37,056 nucleotides of DNA from Planctomycetota bacterium (GTDB taxonomy: Bacteria; Planctomycetota; Planctomycetia; Pirellulales; PLA5): NCBI GenBank assembly GCA_003576845.1, contig QEVJ01000059.1:1-37056 (forward strand). Reading direction: 5' to 3'. The number at the start of each line of letters is the position of its first letter. Within the stretch, counting starts at the first letter, position 1. The translations under genes and the position numbers were made by a program. The notes below the pieces were generated by a model. That model was not told the DNA's origin. It searched no databases and was given only the letters and a program-made list of their open reading frames with translations. Shown here piece after piece: positions 26,829 to 35,824 of the stretch.

Positions 26829-28526
26829 ATGACGGTGCCTCCAACTCAAATCCTGCCGCGGCGGCTGACGCCCGAGGAACTGGCGCGTGCTCGTTCCGCT
26901 TTGGAAGCTTCGGCCTTACCGGCCGACTTCGTCATCGACCTCGGCGCAACGAGCGAAGACGAGGCTTGGGAGATGTTGTCGCACAGCCTCGGAATGGCGA
27001 CGATCGATCTGAGCGCCGTCGAAATCGACGCTGCGATCTTGAACCAGTTTCCTTCGAGTTTGGTTCACCGGCACCAGGTCTTTCCGGTTGGCTGGAGAAG
27101 CGAGACGTTACTCGTCGCCACGGCAAATCCGTTTGACTTGCATGCCCTCGACGCGGTGAGCGCGAGGCTGCGTTGCCCCGTCGAGCCGGTGCTCGCGCGC
27201 CCGGACGAGTTGAGCAAGCTGATTAAATCGCGTTTGGGCGTCGGCGCCGAGACGGTCGATGGGTTGTTGGCACAACGCGGCGACGCGGCGGACGACGTCG
27301 AACTACTCGAAGAGATTGCGTGGGATCATTCCGAGGCTGCCCAGGCCGCGCAACAGTCCTCGGTCGTGAACCTAGTGAACGAGATTCTCACCGAGGCCGT
27401 CGAGGCCCGCGCAAGCGACATTCACATCGAAGCTCAAGCGTCGGGAATTAAGATACGCTACCGCATCGACGGCGTCCTGCAACCGCAACCAGCGCCGCCG
27501 GAATTGAACAAGTTCCACGCGGCCATCGTCAGCCGCCTGAAGATCATGGCCCATCTGAACATTGCCGAACGCCGAGTTCCGCAGGATGGCCGGATCAAGC
27601 TTAAGGTCTCGCGCCGAGAAGTGGATATTCGCGTCTCGATCATTCCGATGCTGTACGGCGAAAGCATCGTCATGCGCATCCTCGACAAGGAACGCATGCA
27701 GTTTTCCTTGCGGGGAATCGGGATGGACGAAGAAACCGATCGGGCATTTCGCCGTCTGATCGCGCTCCCTCACGGCATCGTCTTGGTTACGGGGCCCACC
27801 GGCTCGGGAAAGACCACGACCCTGTACAGCGCGCTGAACGAAATCAGGGACGAAGAAACCAAGATCATCACGACTGAGGACCCGATCGAATATCACCTCG
27901 ATGGAATCAATCAGATTCAGGTCAATGCCAAAGTCGGGCTAACGTTTGCGGCCAGCTTGCGGAGTATTCTACGCCACGATCCCGACGTCGTGCTCGTCGG
28001 CGAAATTCGCGATTTCGAAACCGCGGAAAACGCCATCCAAGCGTCGCTCACGGGGCATCTGGTTTTCAGCACGCTGCACACGAACGATGCCGCCGGCGCA
28101 TTTACGCGGCTCGTGGATATGGGCGTCGAGCCGTTTCTGGTTAGTAGCACCGTCGAAGGCGTGCTCGCCCAGCGTCTCGTGCGCACTCTATGCCGCGAGT
28201 GCCGGGCCCCTTGCGAACCCGACCATCGTAGCCTGCCCGAGGATTTTCCTCACGAAGCGCTACGAGCCCTGGGCACGCCCGTGTTTCAGGCCAAGGGATG
28301 TCGTCAATGTCGCGGAACCGGATACGTCGGGCGAACCGGACTTTACGAACTGCTCGTCGTCGACGACGAGGTCCGGCGGTTGGCGGGCGAACGATTGCCG
28401 TCGAACGTCGTCAAGCAGGCGGCCATGCGCAACGGCTTAAGGACGTTGCGCCAGGATGGGTGGCGACACGTGCTGTCCGGACGCACGACGCTCGACGAGG
28501 TGCTTAGGGTAACGAAATGCGATTGA
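26829..28526 (+). CDS. gspE: Type II secretion ATPase GspE
   Basis: This 565-residue cytoplasmic hexameric ATPase powers pseudopilus assembly. An N-terminal MshEN/T2SSE_N-type domain covers about 1-165. The core has RASDIHIEAQ, the Walker A GPTGSGKTTT (322-331), the Asp box (KIITTEDPIEY), the Walker B region (DPDVVLVGEIRD) and the His box (TGHLVFSTLHTNDA). The tetracysteine zinc motif is present, with C455/C458 and C491/C494. All motifs needed for activity are intact, and the length is normal for GspE (about 500-570). The ribosome site before the ATG is weak. gspF follows after 102 bp, and gspE is the first gene of the operon reading to gspM. Confidence 0.97.
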   Translation: MTVPPTQILPRRLTPEELARARSALEASALPADFVIDLGATSEDEAWEMLSHSLGMATIDLSAVEIDAAILNQFPSSLVHRHQVFPVGWRSETLLVATANPFDLHALDAVSARLRCPVEPVLARPDELSKLIKSRLGVGAETVDGLLAQRGDAADDVELLEEIAWDHSEAAQAAQQSSVVNLVNEILTEAVEARASDIHIEAQASGIKIRYRIDGVLQPQPAPPELNKFHAAIVSRLKIMAHLNIAERRVPQDGRIKLKVSRREVDIRVSIIPMLYGESIVMRILDKERMQFSLRGIGMDEETDRAFRRLIALPHGIVLVTGPTGSGKTTTLYSALNEIRDEETKIITTEDPIEYHLDGINQIQVNAKVGLTFAASLRSILRHDPDVVLVGEIRDFETAENAIQASLTGHLVFSTLHTNDAAGAFTRLVDMGVEPFLVSSTVEGVLAQRLVRTLCRECRAPCEPDHRSLPEDFPHEALRALGTPVFQAKGCRQCRGTGYVGRTGLYELLVVDDEVRRLAGERLPSNVVKQAAMRNGLRTLRQDGWRHVLSGRTTLDEVLRVTKCD

Positions 28527-28628
28527 CGATGTGTGGAGGCGACGGCGTTCGCCCGTAACCCATGTGCCGCTCGTCGCCCGGGTTACGACGCGACGCCGCG
28601 AAGCTCGGTGTGCGAAAGGAGGAGGCAG

Positions 28629-29837
28629 ATGCCTGAATTTGCTTACAGAGCACGCACGTTCGCCGGCGACGACATAGCCGGCACATTGACTGCGAACACC
28701 CAGCGCGATGCCTTTCGCGCCTTGGGGGAGCAATCCCTCTTTCCGTTGGAAGTAACCGCGGCGGAACCAGCCCGGTTTCCCAAGCCGTTCTCTCGCCGCA
28801 TCAAGACGCAGGTGCTGTCGACGAACCTGACGCAATTGTCGGACTTGCTCGCCAGCGGCGTGCCGTTGCTCAAAGCGCTCGACGTCCTGGCGGCCAATGC
28901 GGTGCCCCCGCGCTTGACTGAGGTGCTCGAGGACGTACGCAATCAGGTAGCAGAAGGCGTGACATTGGACAAAGCTCTCGCGCGTCACGGCGACTTGTTC
29001 AACGAGCTCACCATCAGCATGATTCGGGCTGGGCTGGAAGGCGCCTTCCTCGAAGATGCCCTCAAGCGAGTGGCGGCATTTCTACAACAGCAAGAAGCCC
29101 TTAAAGCCCGGGTGCTCGGCGCCATGACGTATCCCGTGATCCTCGCCATCGCGGGTTTTACGGTCACGATCGTATTGCTCGTGTTTTTCGTGCCCAAGTT
29201 CAGCGAGCTTTTCGCCCGCTTGGAGGCACGGGGCGGTTTGCCGTGGGCGACGGTTGCCCTGTTGTGGTTGAGCAACGTACTCGGGCGTTACGGGTTATTC
29301 GTCGCCCTAGCGATCGGAGGGACGGCTTGGCTGTTGCGGAAACAGGCGCTTACTCCGCGAGGGCGGAGTTTGATCGACCTTTGGAAGTTACGTATTCCGT
29401 TAGCCGGTCCAGTCTTCCTGGGATTCGCCGTATCGCGATTCTGCCGAGTCTTGGGCACATTGCTCCGCAACGGCGTACCCCTGCTCAAAGCGCTGCGTAT
29501 TAGCAGCGAGTCGACGGGTAACCGGCTGCTGGAAAAGGCGATTCGCGATGCCGCCCAGAACGTGTCTTCCGGCAACCGGCTCACGCAACCGCTGGCCCAA
29601 TGCGGGCTCTTCCCTCGGCCGGTGATGGCGATGATCAGCGTGGCCGAGGAATCCAACAATCTCGACGACGTGCTGATCAACGTCGCCGACGGCATGGATC
29701 GGCAGACGAGCCAAAGGCTCGACTTGATGGTCCGCATGCTGGAACCACTCATGTTGTTGATTATGGCGGGCATCATCCTGTTCGTGCTCATGGCGCTATT
29801 GTTGCCCGTATTCGAGATGAGCGCCACCGTGGGCTGA
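28629..29837 (+). CDS. gspF: Type II secretion inner-membrane platform protein GspF
   Basis: This 402-residue polytopic protein forms the platform that couples the ATPase to pseudopilin assembly. Two T2SSF domains are visible. The first holds SDLLASGVPLLKALDVLA and a membrane segment at about 165-195. The second has RVLGTLLRNGVPLLKALRI, a segment at about 221-237 and a C-terminal segment at about 375-395. The start is the ATG at 28629, with GGAGGAGG just upstream; a longer form from 28533 would only read through the intergenic spacer. Length and the final hydrophobic LMALLLPVFEM ending match the family. Confidence 0.97.
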   Translation: MPEFAYRARTFAGDDIAGTLTANTQRDAFRALGEQSLFPLEVTAAEPARFPKPFSRRIKTQVLSTNLTQLSDLLASGVPLLKALDVLAANAVPPRLTEVLEDVRNQVAEGVTLDKALARHGDLFNELTISMIRAGLEGAFLEDALKRVAAFLQQQEALKARVLGAMTYPVILAIAGFTVTIVLLVFFVPKFSELFARLEARGGLPWATVALLWLSNVLGRYGLFVALAIGGTAWLLRKQALTPRGRSLIDLWKLRIPLAGPVFLGFAVSRFCRVLGTLLRNGVPLLKALRISSESTGNRLLEKAIRDAAQNVSSGNRLTQPLAQCGLFPRPVMAMISVAEESNNLDDVLINVADGMDRQTSQRLDLMVRMLEPLMLLIMAGIILFVLMALLLPVFEMSATVG

Positions 29838-29886
29838 GTATCTGTTTCCGGGACGGTTCGCAATTCTTTTTCGCGGAGGACAATCG

Positions 29887-30363
29887 ATGAAATCGACTCG
29901 CAACAAAACTCGGCGCCGAACTCGCGGCTTTACGCTCATGGAAATGCTGTTGGTGCTCGCGATACTCGTGGCCCTCATGGCGCTCGTGGGGCCGCGCATC
30001 CTGGGGACGCAGAAGAAATCGGACATCAGTACGGCGAAAGCGCAACTGGGGTTGTTTAAGGCGGCGCTCGAGAGGTACTCGCTAGACATGCGCAAATTTC
30101 CGACGTCGGAGGAAGGATTGGCGTCGCTTATCGAGAAACCCGCCGAGGACGAAAAGAATCAATGGGACGGACCCTACCTCGATACCCCCGACCTTCCGAA
30201 AGACCCCTGGAACAACGACTATCGCTACGAATTTCCGCCGAAACAGGGCCAGGGCGACTCTCCGGACCTCTGGTCGCTCGGGCCAGACGGCGAAGATGGT
30301 ACGGACGACGACATCGTCAATTGGAAGAAGCGGGACGAGTCGACGACATCGAGTCGCGATTGA
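29887..30363 (+). CDS. gspG: Major pseudopilin GspG
   Basis: This 158-residue protein is the main subunit of the T2SS pseudopilus. The type IV prepilin signal is cleaved after G14 (RRTRG|FTLMEMLLVLAIL), with Glu at mature position 5. The alpha-helix stem is followed by the GspG signature (ALERYSLDMRKFPTSEEGLASL, then GPYLDTPDLPKDPWNNDYRY). The C-terminal loop DLWSLGPDGEDGTDDD matches the calcium-binding loop that stabilises GspG in known systems. GGAGG lies 7 nt before the ATG. It is 49 bp after gspF. Confidence 0.97.
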   Translation: MKSTRNKTRRRTRGFTLMEMLLVLAILVALMALVGPRILGTQKKSDISTAKAQLGLFKAALERYSLDMRKFPTSEEGLASLIEKPAEDEKNQWDGPYLDTPDLPKDPWNNDYRYEFPPKQGQGDSPDLWSLGPDGEDGTDDDIVNWKKRDESTTSSRD

Positions 30364-30420
30364 GTTCCCGTCGCGCAACCGACGATGGGAACGTATTGCT
30401 CGAATCAACGGAGCGGAACG

Positions 30421-31137
30421 ATGTTTACGGTTCGTATTTGGCGGGGGCGCAAAAGCGGTTTCTCTCAAATGGAGATGTTGGTCGTCCTGGGAATCGTGAC
30501 GGCGCTGTTCGGTATGGCGTGGCCGCGTCTGCGCGCAGCTCACGGTTACGAGCAGTTACGAAAGGCCGCGCAGCAAGTCCGCGTCGAGTTGATGCGTGCG
30601 CGACTACGCGCCATCGAGACCGGACGAACCCAGGTTTTCTCCTATCGGCGAGGCGGGGGCGATTTTACGATCGGTCCACAATTCGGAGGCCGGCGTTATC
30701 TAGTCGAGAAGAACCGCTGGAACGATGAAGACCAGGAAAGTCCGCGTCGACTAGCGCACGGAGACTCGCCGGGCGAACGAACGGGCGCCACGATCGAAGA
30801 GTCGCTTCCCGAGAGCATCGCTTTCGCGCCCGTCGATGACCGGGTTGCATCGATTAGGGAAGGCGCCTTGCCGAATGCAAATCCCCCGCGAGCGTCGATC
30901 CGGCCGGCGGTTCGAGAGGGGAGCGCTCGCGAGGCCCACGAGTCCGAAACTGCCGAAAATGCCGAGTGGGTTGAATTGCCGCCATTTCTTCCCAATGGCA
31001 CGTGCAACGACGCGCGCTTGAGTTTGACCAACGAGCAAGGCGCAACCGTCGACGTCGGGGTACATGGGTTGACGGGAATCGTCACGATCGGCGAGGCGAG
31101 GACCGCCGCACGCCAAGACAATCAGGCCCGACGATGA
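30421..31137 (+). CDS. gspH: Minor pseudopilin GspH-like
   Basis: This is a 238-residue prepilin-like protein. The signal is cleaved after G13 (GRKSG|FSQMEMLVVLGIV), and Glu5 is present. The start is the ATG at 30421 with GGAG upstream; an alternative start at 30385 would lengthen the leader beyond what is usual. The first 75 residues resemble GspH. A middle insert of about 100 residues (about 90-195) is polar and low in complexity, and the C-terminus (RLSLTNEQGATVDVGVHGLTG) fits a GspH-type beta domain. The assignment to GspH rather than GspI/J rests on its position after gspG. Its stop overlaps the gspI start (ATGA). Confidence 0.82.
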   Translation: MFTVRIWRGRKSGFSQMEMLVVLGIVTALFGMAWPRLRAAHGYEQLRKAAQQVRVELMRARLRAIETGRTQVFSYRRGGGDFTIGPQFGGRRYLVEKNRWNDEDQESPRRLAHGDSPGERTGATIEESLPESIAFAPVDDRVASIREGALPNANPPRASIRPAVREGSAREAHESETAENAEWVELPPFLPNGTCNDARLSLTNEQGATVDVGVHGLTGIVTIGEARTAARQDNQARR

Positions 31138-31604
31138 AACCGGCAATCCGATCCGCGCTATCCCTACTAGAGGTCGTGCTGGCGATCGGTATTCTCACGG
31201 CTTGCGCGATCCTATTGGGAGAGCTAGTCGGAATCGGTCGGCGCCACGCCGACGCGGCCCGCGACCTGACCGAAGCCCAAAACCTGTGCGAGAACCGGCT
31301 TGCGGAAATGCTTAGCGGCGTCGCGCCGCTCGAGCGAGTCGACGGCGTCGAGATTCCGGAGGCTCCGGATTGGACATACTCGGTGCGGATCCAGCCAGTT
31401 CCAGATTCGAAGCTTCGAGCGGTAACCGTATCGGTACGTGGCACGGAAACGGTTGGCCGCCGGACGCTCGAGTACTCGATAACACGTTGGACCGTTGGCG
31501 GCGTGGGCGACGACGAGATGTCCGGCGCGCATCTTCAGGGCATAAATGGATCGCGGCCGCTAACCGTTCGTCGGCGCGGCGCGTCCGTGGAGGTTGGGCC
31601 ATGA
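31134..31604 (+). CDS. gspI: Minor pseudopilin GspI-like
   Basis: This is a 156-residue prepilin-like protein. A short leader ends at Ala (MKPAIRSA|LSLLEVVLAIGIL), with Glu at mature position 5. An Ala rather than Gly at -1 is a known but less common variant. The central segment (AQNLCENRLAEMLSG) matches the 'AxxLAENRLAEL' pattern typical of GspI. The ATG overlaps the gspH stop by 4 nt, so translational coupling is likely; longer upstream starts lie inside gspH. Its stop overlaps the gspJ start. Confidence 0.85.
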   Translation: MKPAIRSALSLLEVVLAIGILTACAILLGELVGIGRRHADAARDLTEAQNLCENRLAEMLSGVAPLERVDGVEIPEAPDWTYSVRIQPVPDSKLRAVTVSVRGTETVGRRTLEYSITRWTVGGVGDDEMSGAHLQGINGSRPLTVRRRGASVEVGP

Positions 31605-32659
31605 CGCGATCGAGAATGGTTGCCGCCGACCGCACCCGATGCGCCGGCGGGTTCACGCTACTCGAGGTCATCGTTGCGCTGCTGCTCGTTGGCGCCCTGG
31701 TAATGCTATTGTGGTCCATGCTCGACACCCATTTTCGGTTCTTCGAGGCTGGTGGGCGAAGGACCGAGCGAGCGCAGTTGGCCCGAAGTGCATTAAGTCG
31801 CCTTGCAGACGATCTTGCGTGCTGCATTCCGGTGTATCGCCCAGCGCCTGGCTCGGCTCCTTCAAATCGTACCGACGTTCGAGCCACCGGAGAGTTGATC
31901 GGCGATCGGACCGCGTTGCGGTTTCTGGTCTTGCGATCGAAACCGGTACGGTACGACGCTGACTTCGAGCAACGGGACGCCGCGGGCGAAATGCACGGCG
32001 AGTTCGTGGAGGAACTGATGACCGTCGCCTACGAAATGCAAGGCGACGTGGATCGAATTGCGAACGGAGACTTGGATTCGGAACGAAACGCTACGGCGAG
32101 CGATCTCTCGTTTGGCCTCCCGGGAACGCTTCGCGCCGAACGCCGAAGCGAACCTCGATTCGTGCGAACCGAGGCTCCGTTTCGCGACAACGCGGCGGCG
32201 CCCCGGCCTCGGGCATTTCATCCACGCTCGCACATCGAATTCCGTGCGGGGGGCGGAGATATTGGAAGTCCAGCCGAACCGACCGTATCCGCAAGCTTGC
32301 CGGCCGCGGCGGCGACGGCCTCATCGGAGTCCGAAGATATTGGGCCTCGAATTTCGGCGTTGGAGTTTCGATACTTTGACGGCGAACGCTGGCACGACCG
32401 TTGGAGCACGCGATCTCGCGGTGAACTGCCGCGGGCGATCGAGGTGACATTGACCATCGCAGAGCGAGAAATCGCCGCCGCCGCGGCGCCGACGTCCGCC
32501 GGCGAAGGGGCAGCCGAATCGGCGCGTTCGGTGGGTCAAACGACAGGCGATGAGGTGGTGCGGCGGTTGCTGTTCCTAGACGGGTCCGACATGTCGTCGA
32601 ACTCCGCGAAAAGTCCTTCTACACACGAATCCTCGTGGGACGGCGTCGACGATAGATGA
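31601..32659 (+). CDS. gspJ: Minor pseudopilin GspJ-like
   Basis: This is a 352-residue prepilin-like protein with cleavage after G17 (CAGG|FTLLEVIVALLLVG). It is much longer than the usual 190-220 residue GspJ. Residues about 150-285 form an insert rich in Ala, Arg, Ser and Pro that I cannot place. The flanking parts fit GspJ: RTERAQLARSALSRLADDL near the N-terminus, and EFRYFDGERWHDRWSTRS with AIEVTLTIA near the C-terminus. GGAGG lies 7 nt before the ATG; the ATGA overlaps link it to gspI and gspK. Confidence 0.85.
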   Translation: MTRSRMVAADRTRCAGGFTLLEVIVALLLVGALVMLLWSMLDTHFRFFEAGGRRTERAQLARSALSRLADDLACCIPVYRPAPGSAPSNRTDVRATGELIGDRTALRFLVLRSKPVRYDADFEQRDAAGEMHGEFVEELMTVAYEMQGDVDRIANGDLDSERNATASDLSFGLPGTLRAERRSEPRFVRTEAPFRDNAAAPRPRAFHPRSHIEFRAGGGDIGSPAEPTVSASLPAAAATASSESEDIGPRISALEFRYFDGERWHDRWSTRSRGELPRAIEVTLTIAEREIAAAAAPTSAGEGAAESARSVGQTTGDEVVRRLLFLDGSDMSSNSAKSPSTHESSWDGVDDR

Positions 32660-34296
32660 AAACGTCTCGAACACCGCCGATACGCGAACGTTCTCGCCCG
32701 GGATCGGCGTCCGCGCCGCACGCGACTCGCCGGGGGTTCATCCTCGTCATAATCCTGGTTGCCGTGGCGATGATTGGACTGGGGGCGTTCACGTTTGCGG
32801 AACTGATGTTGGCGGAGAATAAGGCCGTGCGCCTTCACGGCGACGAAGTCCGTTTGCGCAACGCAGCAGCCTCCGCCGAAGCATGGATTGTCGACGCATT
32901 GGAACGGACACCGGATGAACGAATGCACCGGGGCGGTCTGGTCGACAACGAGGAACTGTTTCGCGCCATCGCCGTTGGGGACTCGGAGTCGAAAGATGAT
33001 CTCCTGGCATTCAGCGTGGTTTCGCCCACGAGGTCGACAACGGGCGGCGTCTTGCGTTTCGGTTTGGAAAACGAATCGGCGAAGCTCAACCTGGTCGCGC
33101 TCTTGGAACTGGATCGGCGAAGCCCCGGGGTGGCCCGACAGGCGTTATTGCGATTGCCTAGGATGACGCCTGCCATCGCCGACGCGTTGCTCGACTGGCT
33201 CGACGACGATTCCTCGCGCCGCGAATACGGAGCCGAGGTCGACGACTACCGCGATGCCGCGCACGGCAGGTCGCCGCGGAATGGGATTCCGCCGTGCATC
33301 GAAGAATTGATGTTCGTGCGCGGTTCCTCGCCTGAGTTATGGTACGGAGTCGACGCGGACCGAAACTACATTCCGGATTTTCCCCCCGAAGCCGAAGGTC
33401 CGCAAATCGACGGTTGGCGGCGCGGCTCGGAAGATCTGCCGTGGTCGTCGCTCTTGACGCTGGTCGGCGCCGAACGAAATGCAACGCCCGAAGGAGAACC
33501 GCGTCTGTTCCTCAACGATCCCGATCTCGCCAAGGTTCATTCGAAGCTGCTGGCTGCGTTGGGCCGTAGTGTCGCCGACTTTGTGGTCGCCTATCGACAA
33601 TATGGTCGCATCTCCGCAAGCGCCGGGAATTCGGTCACGGATTGGCGCGTCGATACTTCCATTCCTCCGCGGCATAACATCGAAGGCGTGCTCGACCTGG
33701 TTGACGCCTTTGTCGAGGTGCCTTTGGGCGCCAACGAGAGGGGAACCTTGCGAAGTCCGTTGACGACGGACCCACAATCGCTCCGCGAAACGTTGCCTCG
33801 ATTCCTGGACTTTGCCACGACGGACGCCAGATCCGCGATCCCCGGCCGCATCAACATCAACGAAGCGCCGCGGGACGTATTGCGGGCGTTGCCGAGCATC
33901 GGCGATGCGTTGGCGGACCAAATCGCCGCGCGGCAGTCGGCGGAGCCGGCTGAAAGCGGCGCCGATTCTCCACGGCGATACGCCACGTGGCTGTTGGTTG
34001 AAGGGTTGATGGATCTGAAGCAACTAAAAACTCTGTGGCCGTTCATCACGTGTGGCGGCGACGTCTATCGCGGCCAGATCGTCGCCTTCATGCCTTCGTC
34101 GGCGATGGATTATCGTGTCGAGGTAGCGATCGATGCCGCAAGCCGTCCGGCACGCCGCCTTACCTGGAAAGATCTGCGTCCGCTGGGGACCGGATTTGCG
34201 CCCGACCAAATCGGATTTGCCGAATCGGATACGACTCGCCGGGAACGGCGGGGAATTCATTGGAGGGCAACGCATGGCACGACTACTCGCATGTGA
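32656..34296 (+). CDS. gspK: Pseudopilus tip protein GspK
   Basis: This is a 546-residue minor pseudopilin that should cap the pseudopilus. The leader ends RRG|FILVIILVAVAMIGLGAF; position 5 is Ile instead of Glu, as is usual for GspK. Family marks include ENESAKLNLVALL (the 'ESGKINLN' region) and ALLDWLDDDSSRREYGAE. A helix-hairpin-helix-like segment (ININEAPRDVLRALPSIGDA) lies at about residue 400. It is longer than proteobacterial GspK (about 330). The ATG overlaps the gspJ stop by 4 nt and the 3' end overlaps gspL by 23 nt. Confidence 0.92.
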   Translation: MKTSRTPPIRERSRPGSASAPHATRRGFILVIILVAVAMIGLGAFTFAELMLAENKAVRLHGDEVRLRNAAASAEAWIVDALERTPDERMHRGGLVDNEELFRAIAVGDSESKDDLLAFSVVSPTRSTTGGVLRFGLENESAKLNLVALLELDRRSPGVARQALLRLPRMTPAIADALLDWLDDDSSRREYGAEVDDYRDAAHGRSPRNGIPPCIEELMFVRGSSPELWYGVDADRNYIPDFPPEAEGPQIDGWRRGSEDLPWSSLLTLVGAERNATPEGEPRLFLNDPDLAKVHSKLLAALGRSVADFVVAYRQYGRISASAGNSVTDWRVDTSIPPRHNIEGVLDLVDAFVEVPLGANERGTLRSPLTTDPQSLRETLPRFLDFATTDARSAIPGRININEAPRDVLRALPSIGDALADQIAARQSAEPAESGADSPRRYATWLLVEGLMDLKQLKTLWPFITCGGDVYRGQIVAFMPSSAMDYRVEVAIDAASRPARRLTWKDLRPLGTGFAPDQIGFAESDTTRRERRGIHWRATHGTTTRM

Positions 34297-35755
34297 CTGG
34301 GATGCGCGAGAGGTCCGTCTATTGTCTGCCGAGATCCGGTCCGGCAAGGTCGTCTCGGCGCAAGCCGTTTGCGCGCGGATTGAGACGCGCGCCCAAACCG
34401 AAGACGACGAGCGCGAGGCGATTGTCGCCGCAATCCGAAAAGCAGCGGAAGGATTGGGCAAGCAGCGATCGAAAACGATCGTTGGAATCGACCGCCGGTA
34501 CGTCGAAACGGTCGAACTGACGTTGCCGCCGGCTCGCGATGCTGAACTGCCTCAGCTCGTCCGAACCCAAGTGTTAGGCGAATTGACGTCGGTCGGCGAA
34601 AATGACCCAATCGACTTCCTGCCTCTCGATGCAGATACCGGCCAATCGCGCCGCGTCGCCGCGTTCGCGCTTGTGGGAGCGTCGGGCGAACAGGTGCATT
34701 CGGTGCTTTCGCAAGCCGGCCTCGTCTGCGCGCAGCTCGTGTTCCGACCGGTCGCCAATTTGTTGGCCGTTTGCGAAAACGTCGCGCCGACAAGTGGGGC
34801 CGTATTGACGGTGGTTCCATTCCACTGCGAAGCCGACATCGCGGTGTACTTGCAGGACCGCATCGTGTGCTGGCGGACCATTCGCATTCCCGAGGGCGAT
34901 GCCGAGCAATTCCGCAACCGGCTCGCCGTCGAGGTATGCCGCACGGCCGCGGCGGCGCAGCACCACTTGGAAGAAGGCAGGGGCATCGACCGAGTCGTCG
35001 TTTTCGGCGACGAACGCGATTCCGCGACGCCGATCGACGAGTTGCGGCAGTCGTTTCGTTGCGAGGTCGTTTTGATCGATCCGCTCGAGGAGCTCGTGGA
35101 ATCGGCCGATCGAAAATCTCTGGCGGTTGGACGATTCGCACCGCTCGTGGGCATGTTGCGCCGCGAGGTTTCCGGCGCCTCGCAGCCCGTGGACCTGCTT
35201 CACCCTCGCCGACCGCCGCGGCCGGCGAATCGGCGTCGACGATCGGCCCTGGCGGCGGCGGCGGCGAGTTTCATCGTTCTGCTATTTGCCTACCAGACCT
35301 GGGCTCAACTTGCCGAACGGGACGAGGAAATCTCGCAACTGGCCCAACGGCGCCAGCAACTCGACGGATTGCTCGACCGCGCGGCAAAGCCGCGCAAGAC
35401 CGCGCGGGCCATCGAGCAGTGGCTCGCGACCGATATCTGCTGGTTGAACGAGCTGCGCACGCTGTCGGCCGAGTTTCCGAGCGCACGCGAAATGACCATC
35501 GCTCGGTTAACCGCGGGGCAAGGCCAAGGCAAGGGCGGCATTATTGACTTGCAGGGCGCGGCTCGAACCGCGGATGGCGTCCGAGAAATGGAGCAAAACT
35601 TGCGGGGTCCTTTCGACGAGCCCCGCAGTCGCAACATCTATCAGCGCGAAGCAGGCGGACCTTTCGGTTGGCATTTCGAGACGTCGCTGTTCGTGCCCAA
35701 GCGCGAGCGGCCGGCAATGCCAACGGCGTCGGGGACGGCGACCCGCTCGCATTGA
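34274..35755 (+). CDS. gspL: GspL-like assembly protein (PilM-like actin fold plus PilN-like part)
   Basis: This is a 493-residue bitopic inner-membrane protein linking the GspE ATPase to the periplasmic assembly. Residues 1-310 form an actin-like cytoplasmic domain (LLACDWDAREVRLL at the start, then TIVGIDRRYVETVEL). A single transmembrane helix lies at about 325-345, followed by a coiled-coil stretch (AERDEEISQLAQRRQQLDGLL) and a ferredoxin-like PilN/GspL tail. The ATG has GGAGGG 6-7 nt upstream and lies inside the gspK 3' end. A longer in-frame start at 34133 would sit within gspK and lacks support. Confidence 0.87.
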   Translation: MARLLACDWDAREVRLLSAEIRSGKVVSAQAVCARIETRAQTEDDEREAIVAAIRKAAEGLGKQRSKTIVGIDRRYVETVELTLPPARDAELPQLVRTQVLGELTSVGENDPIDFLPLDADTGQSRRVAAFALVGASGEQVHSVLSQAGLVCAQLVFRPVANLLAVCENVAPTSGAVLTVVPFHCEADIAVYLQDRIVCWRTIRIPEGDAEQFRNRLAVEVCRTAAAAQHHLEEGRGIDRVVVFGDERDSATPIDELRQSFRCEVVLIDPLEELVESADRKSLAVGRFAPLVGMLRREVSGASQPVDLLHPRRPPRPANRRRRSALAAAAASFIVLLFAYQTWAQLAERDEEISQLAQRRQQLDGLLDRAAKPRKTARAIEQWLATDICWLNELRTLSAEFPSAREMTIARLTAGQGQGKGGIIDLQGAARTADGVREMEQNLRGPFDEPRSRNIYQREAGGPFGWHFETSLFVPKRERPAMPTASGTATRSH

Positions 35756-35824
35756 TCGCAACACGAGCGGCAATCGCGGCGCATCGGTTGCCGGCGCGTT
35801 TTTGAATCGCAAGGGAACCAAATC

